Positions 22,133 through 32,599 of a stretch of DNA of 64,000 nt are shown here, in pieces. Each line of letters opens with the position of its first letter. Position 1 is the stretch's first letter. Source of the stretch: Hypericum androsaemum. Its lineage: Eukaryota > Streptophyta > Magnoliopsida > Malpighiales > Hypericaceae. The DNA is taken from contig OZ023187.1 in the NCBI GenBank assembly GCA_963995505.1, positions 12,611,176 through 12,675,175 on the forward strand, in the 5' to 3' direction. Below the pieces are notes generated by a model. That model was not told the DNA's origin and searched no databases. It saw only the letters and a list, made by a program, of their open reading frames with translations. Made by a program: the position numbers and the translations under genes.

Positions 22133-23286
22133 AGTGAAGAGATGGCCCAATACAAGTGAGTGTATTGGGCTTTGGGCACAAGTATTTAATTAGAGGGAGA
22201 ATCTTAATTAAATATAATAACTAAGTGATTAGTAGGCAATTTTGAGCTAATGATATATAACACTTGCAAAAATTTGATTCTCGGGGTGAATGAAAATTGG
22301 CTTTAAAGTGGTATGACTATAATTGAGATAAAGGCAATCCCACATTGGTTAGCGCACCATGCTGAGACAGGTTTATAAGGAACTAGATTTCTAGCATGTG
22401 TAAACTGGTGGAGAAAGGAGAAGCTTCTCGCGCCGTCCGTCCGGCCAGCTCGGCACGCACGCATGCGCGCGCGCCCCTCCCCGTCCCGTCTCGGACCGGG
22501 CTCGGACTCGAGCTCGGACTTGGGCTCGGACTCGGGTGGGGGTGCGGTTGCGGGATTGTGGATTTGTGGGAATTGTTCCAGGTTTCAAGGCCTTATCTTT
22601 TTAGAGCTGGGCCGAACCTGTTGAAGTGATTCTGAGCTCTAAGTCCGTTGGGCTTGAGCTTGGACAAACCCATCTTTCGGATCCTTCTTCTCCTTCCAGA
22701 AAGTGTCTCTTTGAATTCAAAATGTGGGATTTGAATTCAAAGGTAACAGTAAATATAAATAAGGGATAATCATGGCTCCTGTAACAACAAAGTTATGAGG
22801 GGAATTCATGGCTGCCATTTATTTTGGATTTGGAGGTTGGAGGTCCTTGGCTGCCTATAAAAGGAGCCCTCCTCCTTCATTCCAAATCACCCCAGCTCTC
22901 AATCTCTTCAGAGCTTTCTACTTCTCCCCCTACAACATCACATCATTCTAGCATAAAAGAGTCAGAGTTCTAAGACTACGAAAAGTTCGAAAGGTGTACG
23001 AAAGTGCTTCCTTTTGTACACGAGGTTGGGCGTTGTACCTTGGGAGCTCTCTTACCCACGGAGGCCTGAAGCATATAGGTAGGTAATAAGAGTTTAAGGG
23101 CACACGGCTTGCTGTGGCCTTGTCCAGGATTGCATCTGAAAATCACTACCTTGAAGAAGACGGTATTCACATTTAGCTCGAAGTGTGATTGTGAGCATTC
23201 TCTAAACTCTTCTCTTTTATTTTGCTTACGGATTACATACAATTATATGCTTTATATATTCGTAACTTACTAATATTGTACGAACA
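22133..23286 (+). repeat. Second, 5'-clipped copy of the copia 3' LTR
   Basis: Starts at about LTR base 27 (GAAGAGATGGCCC) directly after the Athila purine tract and runs to the true LTR end ACGAACA, next to the TTGCC target duplication. A TATA box is at 22856-22863. It shares the deletion and the GGCCCAATAC / GGGCACAAG variants with 15167-15510, not with the 5' LTR. Confidence 0.88.
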
Positions 23287-23314
23287 TTGCCTACCTTAAG
23301 TTATGGCGTAGAAG

Positions 23315-25528
23315 GTGGGAGACTTTTTTATCCCGAGTAGAGGGTTACGCCAAGGAGATCCGTTATCCCCATACCTCTTTTTACTGTGTGCAGAGGGCCT
23401 AGCTGCCCTTATTCGGCGGGCGGAGAGAGATCAACAACTCCATGGAATTAAGGTGGCCAGGGGCGCCCCAGCTGTTACTCACCTCTTTTTCGCAGATGAT
23501 TCCCTTTTATTTGCCAGGGCTACAGAGACGGAGCTCAGGAACATCCTTTCCTTACTGAGCATTTATTCTAGGGCATCAGGACAAATGGTGAACATGCAGA
23601 AGAGTTCGATTTACTTTAGCAGGAATGTGAGCGAAGCAGATCAGAACCGCCTATGTTCCATTCTGGGAATGAGAAGGGGTGAAGACGGGGACACTTATTT
23701 GGGGCTACCTACCTTAATGGGCAGATCAAAGAGACTTATTTTTTCTTCTATAGAGGACAGGATCAATGCCAAGATTGGTAGCTGGAAGGAAAAATTTCTC
23801 TCGAGAGCTGGTCGGGAGACCTTGATTAAATCTGTGCTTCTATCTATTCCCACTTATGTGATGAGCTGCTTTAGTTTACCAGTTGAGACTTGCGATAGAA
23901 TTGAGAAGAAGCTATGTGCTTTTTATTGGGGCAGCAAGGAGGGTCAGAGGAAGGTGCACTGGCGCAGCTGGATTCGCATGTGTCGGTCGAAGGCTGAAGG
24001 GGGCTTGGGATTTCGTCGGTTGGTCAACTCAAATAGGGCGATGCTGGCAAAACAGGCCTGGCGGCTATTGTGCTTCCCCGATTCTTTACATGCAAGAGTT
24101 CTGAAAGCGAGGTACTTTCCTAGAGGAGACTTTTGTTCTGCAGGTATTGGATATAGACCAAGTTACGTCTGGCGGAGTATCCAAGCTGGAATGTCTCTGT
24201 TAGTTCCAAACCTGGAGTGGCGGATAGGCGACGGCACAAAAGTCAAGATTTGGGAAGATCGTTGGCTGCTGGGCTCGGAGCTAGGGCACCCTGGTTACTC
24301 TTCTCCGGGGTCTGATTTCTTTCAACATGTGTCTGATCTGCTGCTTGAGGGATCGAAAGAATGGAACTGCCCACTGTTAGAGCGATTATTCAAGATGGAG
24401 GAGGTGCAGCAGATTAGGTCAATTCACCTTAGTACCCGGCTTCCAGAGGATACTATTCGGTGGCGTCATACCAAAGATGGTATCTATACGGTGAGATCGG
24501 GTTATTTTATTGATTTACAGGCATGGTGGGAGACTTCTGAACTAGCAAATATTCCAACATATGCTCGGGAGGTTTGGAACTTGGTTTGGCATATATAGTG
24601 CCCCCCACGTATCCGCTCTTTTGTGTGGAGACTTCTAGATGATAATCTTCCTTTACGTACTAACATTTCGAAAAGAGGCATGGATGTGGATATCGTTTGC
24701 CCTTTCTGTATGCAGGTAGCAGAGTCAAGCTTTCATCTATTCTTTGAGTGCAGGTTGACTGAGGTGCTGTGGAGGAAAGCAGGGATTGACCTGCAAATGT
24801 TCCGTGGACTTTCAATTGCCCAGGCATGCACGAAGCTTTTTGCACCTCGTGTTGACGAGGAAAGAGGTCGTAGGGCGGCTTGGTTGTGGGGCATATGGAA
24901 AGTTCGGAATGAAATGGTCTTCAAGAACAATACTTTCGACGATGCACAAGGTGTCCTTGAATCGGTCTACATGCTGTGGTCTGACTATGTCACGGCCAAT
25001 TACCAGGCTCCAACTGCTAGAGTCACCCATTCAGAGCTGTGGAGGCCACCCGAGGCGGGGTGGTTCAAAGTGAACTCGGATGCGGGAGTTGGTCCTACAG
25101 GAGCTGGCCAAGTAGGGGCTATTGTTCGTGACGAGTTTGGTAATTTTATTGCAGGATTTGTCAGGCAATATGAGAGTCCGGTCCACCCGACCATTCTGGA
25201 GGCCCATGGGATGCTTGTGGGAATCGAGCTAGCCGTGATTCTCGGACATAGGTTTGTTTATTTTGAATCGGACTGCTTACCTCTTGTGCAGGCAATGAAT
25301 GGACAGGTGCAAGATAGAAGCAACTTGGCACTTTTGGTGGCAGATTGCAAGGAGGCGGCGCAGGCTTTAGAGTGTGCTTCTTTTGGCTTTGTTAGACGTG
25401 GCGGAAATAGAGCAGCGCACATGCTTACAAAATTACAAATGCCAGGTGAGTTGCGTTTCCAGTTTTTCTCTTTTCCTCCGATCGAGTTATCAGCAATTTT
25501 GGCGGATGAGCACATGGAGTCCACCTGA
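23315..25528 (+). pseudogene. LINE ORF2 C-terminal part: RT, zinc-ribbon-like domain, RNase H
   Basis: One continuous frame of about 737 codons broken by a single TAG at 24596-24598. It opens inside the RT domain (PSRGLRQGDPLSPYLF), includes the catalytic FADD motif (HLFFADDSLLF) and the usual TYLGLP and GGLGFR segments. It then has a C-x2-C...H...C RVT zinc-binding region (CPFCMQVAESSFHLFFEC) and an RNase H domain with Asp in VNSDAG, Glu in LEAHG and Asp in ESDC. There is no genuine start codon because the 5' part is missing. The almost intact frame suggests insertion later than the copia elements around it. Confidence 0.9.
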
Positions 25529-26059
25529 CGAACTGTGCATGGCAGTGGAGCATGATCACCTACTAGGTTGGGTTGGGTTGGGTTAGGGCCTCTCGGGTGC
25601 GGGTTGGGCGCTTTTGGGTTTTTTTGGGGTACGGTTGTATCATGGGCAGTGCATGTCACCCAGTTTTTGCAGTGTAATCGCTAGAGCGGTTTTCTGCGAT
25701 GTGCTCTTTTCCTAGTCCGGGTTTATCCTGTTGGGGGCAGGTTTACTAGATAGGTTTTTAATGAGGCCAGCGGCTGCAACCTCGTACTTTGTGCGAGGGG
25801 GGTGTCATGTGTTGAGGGTCAGTTTTAAGGGGGTAGTGTTCTCGTGCTATTGTACGTGGAACTCTAAGGCGGGTAGGTAGGATAGTTCCTTAGGACCAGG
25901 TGGAGGGTGGTGGGACTAGGTGGGTAGTGCTCTTTTCGTGCTATTGTGCGGCTGGAGTTTTAGGGCTTCGCTCGTTCTCTTTTATGATTGATGTATGCTT
26001 TCTTGTCTGTAACCGATGCTTTATTGTTTAATGAAGTTTTCTTCACCCCTCAAAAAAAA
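25529..26059 (+). other. LINE 3' untranslated region and poly-A tail
   Basis: G/T-rich sequence with a GGGTTGGGTTGGGTTGGG run at 25568-25585 that could form a G-quadruplex. It ends in TTCACCCCTC followed by the A tail at the target duplication. Confidence 0.75.
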
Positions 26060-26075
26060 AAGTTATGGCGTAGAA

Positions 26076-26707
26076 AAAGAAAGAAGAATATGTGCGCAAT
26101 AATCTATTGGCATTTACAAATTACAACGCGTAGCCACAGAATACGACAAAAGCGACAAGGTTTTATATTCAAACGTTGAAAAATATAATATACCTATATA
26201 AAAAGAAGCGACGGAAATGGGCCTAGTTGCCAAACTGCTAAAATGTAGATTCGGACACATTTTACCCAATTCAAACATGTAGCAATCAAACTTTGTAATG
26301 AATCAAACACGATTTGGAAAACTGTATACTCAACTTTGCTTTGTTATTAGGAACCAACAAAGCAATGGCTATTTGAAAAATATTAAGATTTAAACCGTAC
26401 TAAACCGGGACTAAACAATACTAGACTATCGGGTCTAGACTAATTTTTACAGTTTTAAGATGGCTTGCTTCCCGTGAATAGAGTTCGACAAGCAAAATGG
26501 TGTACAAGATGCCAACTACGCCGCTGCCTTAACAGATCACAAAACCTCTGAACAATTTATTGGTGACGAATTACAATTCTATCAACCGAGACAAAAAAGG
26601 TTCAGTTTCTCATCCTGCTCTCTCTAACAATTACGTTTCTCACGCCACCGATTCACAAGGATGCTCATGTTTAAGATCCTAACTACGGCTCTACTGGTTC
26701 CTGGTGA
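26076..26707. other. Intergenic DNA and likely 3' UTR of CPN60A
   Basis: AT-rich DNA. The right half is probably the CPN60A 3' UTR on the reverse strand. No other coding sequence is recognised. Confidence 0.5.
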
Positions 26708-29612
26708 TTACACGGTAAGACCCTGAGGAGCGGTGGCAGCTGCGGCCTTAGGTTTGGCCTTCTCCACAACGATAGCCTGCGTCGTCAGGACCATCCCGGC
26801 GATCGAGGCTGAATTCTGCAATGCACATCTTGTCACCTTTGCGGGATCAATGACTCCCGCCTCCACCAGGTTCTCGTACTTGTCCGTCATGGCATTGTAC
26901 CCGACCTCCCATTCACTGGCCTTCACCTTCTCCACAACTACCTCACCTTCGACCCCCGCGTTCTGAGCAATCAATGACGCTGGTGCAACAAGTGCCTACA
27001 AAACAAGAAGATTTGTTTAGCGCCATAGTTTACATGTAATCGCGATCAGTTCATCGGAAGATTACCTTCTGCACGATATCTGCTCCCAGTTTCTCATCAG
27101 CGTCCTCAATCTTGGCCTTGATGGCAGGGACAAGAGTCGAGAGATGAACAAGGGCAGCACCACCACCAGGAACAATTCCTTCCTCGATGGCAGCAAAAGT
27201 TGCATTCTTGGCATCCTCAATACGCAGCTTGCGGTCTTCAAGCTCTGTTTCTGTTGCAGCTCCTACTTTAATTACAGCAACACCCCCGGATAACTTGGCA
27301 ATTCTCTCGGCCAATTTCTCCGAATCATATACAGAATCTGTTTCTGACAATTCCTTCTTCAGTTGTGAAATCCTGGCTTGCAGCTCATCCTTTGATGCAG
27401 CATCAGCAATTAAGGTGGTCGAGTCCTTGCTGATGGTAACCTTCCTAGCCAAACCGAGCTGGTCAATTGATGTGCTTTCGACCAGCAATCCAAGATCGCT
27501 GGCTTGGAACTCAGCTCCTGAGAAGAGAGGAAGAAACCAGAGAAGTTCAGCAGCAAGTAGAACTTAAATTACTTAATTACCGATAACACCAAAACAATCC
27601 AAACAATAATTGTAAATTAAAACTATCTATCATTGTTCAATGAGTTGTCAGCTAACATCGGGCAATAAGGGAAGAAACCAGCAACTAAAAGAGAATTCGT
27701 CGCCCAAGGAAAATATACCTGTCAAAATGGCAATGTCTTGTAGCAGGGCTTTTCTCCTCTCACCAAACCCAGGCGCTTTGATAGCAGCAACATTAAGAAT
27801 GCCCCGGAGCTTGTTCACCACCAGAGTCGCAAGAGCCTCACCAGTAATATCCTCAGCGATTATAAGCAATGGAGCCCTCAACTGAGTGGTCTTTTCCAAC
27901 AGAGGAATGATATCCTTAATTGCTGAAATCTTTTGGTCAGTAACCAAGACTCGTGCATTTTCAAATTCACAGATCAACTTCTCAGGATTGGTGACAAATT
28001 GAGGGGAAATGTAGCCTCGGTCAATCTGCAGACACGTGCAAAAGCAAAACATAGCAGTAAGATCACTGATACAAACAATGAACAGTATAAAACATTTCAT
28101 AGGGCATGCTATGAAACATTTACCTCCATTCCCTCTTCAACTTCCACGGTTGTCTCAAATGAAGATGATGACTCAATTGACAGTACACCGTCGGGTCCAA
28201 CCTTGTCAATTGCATCAGCAATCATTGTCCCAATCAGGTCATCATTTCCAGCAGATATGGTAGCAACAGCTGGAAGCAGAAGGTTTCAGCATAAAAAGAC
28301 AGAACAAAACACACCAACATAATGACGATCCTTCAGAAAGTCTTGGCTCCCATACCTTTAATGTCATCACGCCCTTTAACGGCTCTAGACTTCTTCTCTA
28401 GTTCTTCAATCAGCCCCACCACAGTTTTATCAATTCCCTTTTTTAGTGAAACTGGATTTGCACCTGATGTAACACTCAGAAGTCCAAGTTTTATAATCTC
28501 CCGTGCCAAAACTGAAGCAGTTGTTGTCCCATCTCCAGCCGAGTCGTTAGTCTTACTTGCAACCTTTAGAGCACAAACGCGAAAAGAATGTCAAACACCA
28601 TAAACTAAACATCAGCTGAGTATCAAATAGTCAAGTCAAAAATACGACATGACTTACCGCATACAGATAATATACTCACCTCCCTTATCAAAGCAGCGCC
28701 AGCATTTTCCATGGGATCAGGTAACTCGATAGCTCGGGCAATTGTAACTCCATCATTAACTACCTTGGGGCTTCCATATTCATCTAAGACAACATTTCTA
28801 CCTGCGGCAGTATAATAGACATATTTACTTTCAAGTTTCAACGAATCAATTAGCACAATACCGTCCAAAAACAAAGCAAAAAAGGCAGCACCACGAAATG
28901 CTATGTGAACTAAACACCATAGCAAATGTGCAAACACGCAATTTCCTTTTCTATTCTCAGGCATATCACTATTTCAAAGGATGCATCATATGATACATAA
29001 AAATGACATGGTGTGATTCATATAGCCAGCCAATCTAAGGGAACAAGGCTCCATTGTGGTTCTTGTTGTTGTTCAATTTCTTCTCATAAAACTCTATCGG
29101 CAACTATTACAACAATTTCAACTATCCGATTCAACAATGTAGTCGGGGTGTGTCAATGAACCAAATCAAAGAAAATGAAATTAAACCTCGGGGACCAAGA
29201 GTGAGCCCGACGGCATCGGCAAGTTTATCAATGCCAGCTTGAAGAGCACTCCTCGAGTGCTGATCAAAGGCGATTTCCTTCACACTAGCCCGCACTATAA
29301 ACCTCCTCTGCTGTTGCCCACGGTTCACCCTCTGTTGGTTCCCTCTCCGCCTTAGACTTCCCTACAGGTAGAATCCCCCATGAAAGCCATCAAATTTAAG
29401 ATTTAAAAAAAAAACCACAATTGAACTGGGTAACAGCTAAAATGTCCCAAGAGAGAACCTTAACAACAAAAACCCAACTGGGTATCCATTAATTTCCCTA
29501 AAGGTCCCTCCTTTAAGCAAAACTAGAAGAGGAGGCAAAAGGGGTCTTAGCCAATTACCTGTTTGGGAGAGCAGAAGATGGAGGCAGTAGAGATGGCATT
29601 GGATGTTGCCAT
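26708..29612 (-). CDS. CPN60A: Chloroplast chaperonin 60 subunit alpha (RuBisCO large subunit-binding protein alpha)
   Basis: A nuclear gene for a plastid group I chaperonin that forms the Cpn60 double ring with beta subunits and folds imported and plastid-made proteins such as RuBisCO large subunit, using ATP and Cpn10/Cpn20. Eight exons on the reverse strand: 29612-29559, 29361-29187, 28801-28680, 28563-28356, 28269-28124, 28025-27719, 27517-27066, 26995-26708. All junctions are GT-AG and the joined frame is 1752 nt, 583 aa, close to the family's 580-590. The N-terminus [18 protein letters not shown] plus an Arg/Gln-rich stretch to VRAS looks like a transit peptide. [24 protein letters not shown] and [12 protein letters not shown] are chaperonin signatures. 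[13 protein letters not shown] and the APQGLTV C-terminus point to alpha rather than beta. No defects are seen. Confidence 0.96.
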
Positions 29613-29768
29613 TTCCCTCTATGAAACAAGTGGAAACCAGACAAGGAAGTAGAGAGGGTGGGGTTAGAAGGGAAGAAGGCTGGTAAACTTCTTAGGAGAG
29701 AGGGGATTGGTGTGGATAAGGAAATGGAGGAACCTCTCAACAAGGGGAACAAGTGCTTTAGCCTTGGG

Positions 29769-29784
29769 TAGGGTTTACTTATAT
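29769..29784 (-). promoter_or_regulatory. CPN60A core promoter: TATA-like box and telo-box
   Basis: On the reverse strand ATATAAG (29784-29778) lies about 170 bases before the ATG and is followed at once by AAACCCTA (29776-29769), a telo-box often found near the start of highly expressed housekeeping genes. Position supports the assignment; function is inferred. Confidence 0.45.
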
Positions 29785-31312
29785 GGGTTAAGGGGGTACT
29801 ACTACTAGTGAGAGATGAGGAGTCTTTGGTGTTCCAGAAGTTTCTTTCATTTGGTAGAAGGCAAGGACTCTACTTCTCCAACCTTTCTCCCTTCCCTTTT
29901 TTTGTTGTTGAAAATTTCCATGTAATACCATTCTTCAAAATTTTAGGTATTTTGAAATTATAAAAATTTTAAATTATTCCAAAAAAAAATTCTCGCTTTC
30001 TTTCATTCTTCTCCTCTCCCTTTCTTTATCTCTTCGGTAAGGAGTCGTAGGTCCATTTACGTCGCATTATCGCTGACATGACACCTACCACACTACATAT
30101 ATGAATCCATATAAAAACTTTCAATATTTGATAGAGGATTCAAGTTTTATTATAACAACGCTTGATTCCAAATTTTTTGTTGTCGCTACTCTTTCATTTT
30201 GCAACTTGATCCTGATCTACCAATAGAGCTACGCCCCGAGCTACTTTATTATAAGATTTGAAGAGATTGAGCACAACTCGTTAGGAAAATTGGGTCATGC
30301 ATTGAAATCTGCGATCTGTGTGTTCTGACATGATCAGGTTGAAGGATGTGTCAACATGAGACATGAATGGTAATGTGGCAGCAATGACAACGGAGCCGGT
30401 GGCATCTTGACGAAGGGAGAGGAGAAAAGTAGAGAGAAAATAGAGGAAGGAACGAGGGCGAGAGAGAAAAGAAATAAGATTGAGATGTTTTGAAAATATT
30501 GAAATTTCAAAATTAGTCATAGTGACCATAAAATTGTGACTTAATATAAATGAGTGATCATAAAAGAGAAAAATCAGACTATTGACAATGGGGTAAAATT
30601 TGTAGAAGATGAATGACCGTCGTTATCTTTTACCCCTATCAGATGTCATCCTATAAAAATACCAAATCCTTTTTATACAAAAAATATGGATGGTATTTAG
30701 ATCAACGGTTTAACTATCGATTTAAACTGTCATATTGATGGTCAATGACGTTAACCAATAGTTCAACCAGCTAGTCACCTGATTAGATTAGTCGGTTAAG
30801 ATCAAACTACATTTTAAATTTTTTGTTAGATTAAAACTGATAAACTTTGCAATATAATTACAGAATATTTAGAATTATTTGACAATTTTATATAAAAGTA
30901 TAATTAATAATGGAACAACTTTTATTAAACAAATTTCGGTTCGACCACTCAAATGAAGTAGAATTTCATGCTTATTATAAAATTTTAATTAGATGAGGAT
31001 TATACTGTAAAAATTTAAAGTATACCAAAAAAATTTAAAAAAATATTCATGAAAAGATAATATAACACCCACCTGTCCTTTTTGTTTTATTTTTCCTCTA
31101 TTTTGGATGTTTCTTGCATCTTCCTTATTTATCGTACTTGACCTTTTTCCATAGTCGAAATCGATTTTCTAGGAGATGTGTTGATCAATTTACAATTTTA
31201 ATAGTGAAATATTAAATACCTGAAAATCCAAATCAGTACGAGTTATTGAAGTTCCATAATATACTTTTCACTTTCATTCTGAAGTTGAAGAGAGGGACTA
31301 ATAAAATAAAAA
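29785..31312. other. AT-rich intergenic DNA upstream of CPN60A
   Basis: No gene is seen. 30690-31040 has an AT-rich repeat with phrases such as GGTCAATGACGTTAAC and AGTTCAACCAG that recur in 63740-63830, suggesting an old dispersed repeat. Purine-rich runs occur near 30400-30480. Confidence 0.45.
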
Positions 31313-32088
31313 GGTAAATTACCTCCTTGTCCCTGGTATTTGGTCATCTTCCCCTGCGGGTCTCTGGGTTTCCAAAAAAGAATTGTCCGTCCCCCGTGTT
31401 TGGTTTTAGATACTCTCGGGTCCCTTGCTGACGTCAACACTCATTTTTTCATTTTTTTGTCATAGAAATGACCAAAAATCCTTAAACCAACAACAACAAA
31501 AAACTAACCCAGAAACAAGATCAAACAAACCAGAATCCAAGAACACAAATCTAATCAAACAAACCAAAAATCCAAATCATTTTTTTCGTTGGTGGATATG
31601 GTGGTTACTAACTTGGAATTGGTTTATACAGCTGGTGGTTAAAAGCCAGATTGGGTTTGGGTTTGGCTCTAAAGATGGGTTTTGAGGTTTTTGGTTGATT
31701 AAATTTCTTGCAAAGAAATCAATTAAATTTCTTGGGTTTCTCGGTTGTGTTGTAGTTGTTGGGTTTGTGTTAATTTGATTGGATTGGTGTTATTGGTTGT
31801 GTTCTTGGATTTTGGTTAGTTTGATCTTGTTTCTGGGTTGATTTATTTTGGTTGGTGTTCTTGGTTAGAGGTTAAAGATGATGAATTTTTTATTTTTTGT
31901 TTAAAGGGTATTTTGATCATTTCCATGACAAAAAATAAAAAAAATGGGTGTTGACGTCAGTCAGGGACCCGAGAGTATCTAAAACGAAACAGGAGGGATG
32001 GGCGATTTTTTTTTGGAAATCCAGGGACCCGCGGGGGAGGGTGACCAAATACCAGGGACATACGATTCTTTTTTGGACGGAGGAATTA
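31313..32088. mobile_element. Non-autonomous TIR element with very long inverted repeats (Mutator-like family)
   Basis: The outer inverted repeats pair about 31313-31490 with 31905-32088, including GGGACCCGAGAGTATCTAAA on the right. The pairing continues inward: AACCCAGAAACAAGATCAAA (near 31506) is matched by the reverse complement near 31815-31845. The element is therefore a foldback with arms of roughly 270 bp around a loop of about 200 bp. Each arm holds a TGACGTCA palindrome (about 31427 and 31953). Target duplication is not clear. It shares arm sequence with the elements at 48970, 50309 and 60164. Confidence 0.72.
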
Positions 32089-32097
32089 ATCAAGTTT

Positions 32098-32478
32098 GGG
32101 ACCGAATTTGGTCCTGGAACCCGTTTCCAGGATCGTCCTAAACCCCATTTCTGGTAAACCATTTCTTCATAGCTGGGCGAACCATTTTATCATAACTAGG
32201 CGAACTATTGTTTCATAACAAGGCGACCCGTTTGGCGAACCATTCCATCATAATTGGGTGAACCATTGTATCATACTGAGTGAACCATTACATCATAATT
32301 AAGTGAGCCAGTGCGTGTTCCGAAAAAATTGGGACTGCTTCGGGCGACCCATTGCATCATAACTGGGCGACCCATTGTATCATAACTGAGCGAACCATTG
32401 TATCATAACTAAACGAACCAGTGCGTGTTCCAGGACGATCCTGGACAAAAATACACGTCTAGGACCAAATCCGGTGCC
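32098..32478. mobile_element. Small TIR element filled with a 23-bp minisatellite
   Basis: Left end GGGACCGAATTTGGTCCT (32098-32115) matches the inverted right end (32461-32478) at 16 of 18 bases. Flanks ATCAAGTTT and ATCAATTTC agree at 7 of 9, a possible decayed 9-bp duplication. A second inverted pair, CCAGGATCGTCCT / AGGACGATCCTGG, lies just inside. The interior is about ten imperfect copies of a unit like CATAACTGGGCGAACCATTGTAT. Confidence 0.7.
32155..32425. repeat. 23-bp minisatellite array
   Basis: Tandem imperfect units of the type GGCGAACCATTGTATCATAACT, about ten copies. They are interrupted once by GTGCGTGTTCCGAAAAAATT near 32310, and the same GTGCGTGTTCC phrase recurs at the right edge. 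Confidence 0.85.
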
Positions 32479-32599
32479 ATCAATTTCACAATATCCAAGG
32501 ATTAAAAAACTATAAAGTGGACTCTTAGTAAATTATTTATAATCTTCGGAATTTACAATTTGCCCCTCAGGCCATGGCCCAAGCCCACACGCGAGTGCC

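Larger units (their letters stand above)
8642..23286 (+). mobile_element. Ty1/copia LTR retrotransposon with a nested Athila insertion in its 3' LTR
   Basis: The 5' LTR is 8642-9840, gag-pol relics run 10520-14564, the polypurine tract is 15158-15166 and the 3' LTR begins at 15167. The outer boundaries are exact: TTGCC at 8637-8641 and again at 23287-23291. The 3' LTR is broken: its first 344 bases (15167-15510) are followed by an Athila element (15511 to about 22130), after which LTR sequence restarts near LTR base 27 and runs to the true end at 23286. Bases of about LTR 27-344 are therefore present twice. Both right-hand copies lack a roughly 78-bp segment present in the 5' LTR, so the duplicate came from the 3' LTR itself. 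Confidence 0.9.
23314..26059 (+). mobile_element. 5'-truncated L1-type LINE
   Basis: A LINE 3' portion with a short A tail (26052-26061) bounded by the 16-bp duplication AAGTTATGGCGTAGAA at 23298-23313 and 26060-26075. Truncation falls inside the reverse transcriptase, as is usual for incomplete target-primed reverse transcription. It inserted six bases to the right of the TTGCC duplication of the copia element. Confidence 0.93.

Noticed and set aside
22067..22137. The A/G-rich tract as a LINE or SINE poly-A tail
   Set aside because: It is interspersed with G, ends in GGGG, has no flanking duplication and sits where an Athila polypurine tract is expected.
27187..27567. Forward-strand open frames across the CPN60A exons
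   Set aside because: They are antisense shadows of well-supported chaperonin exons.
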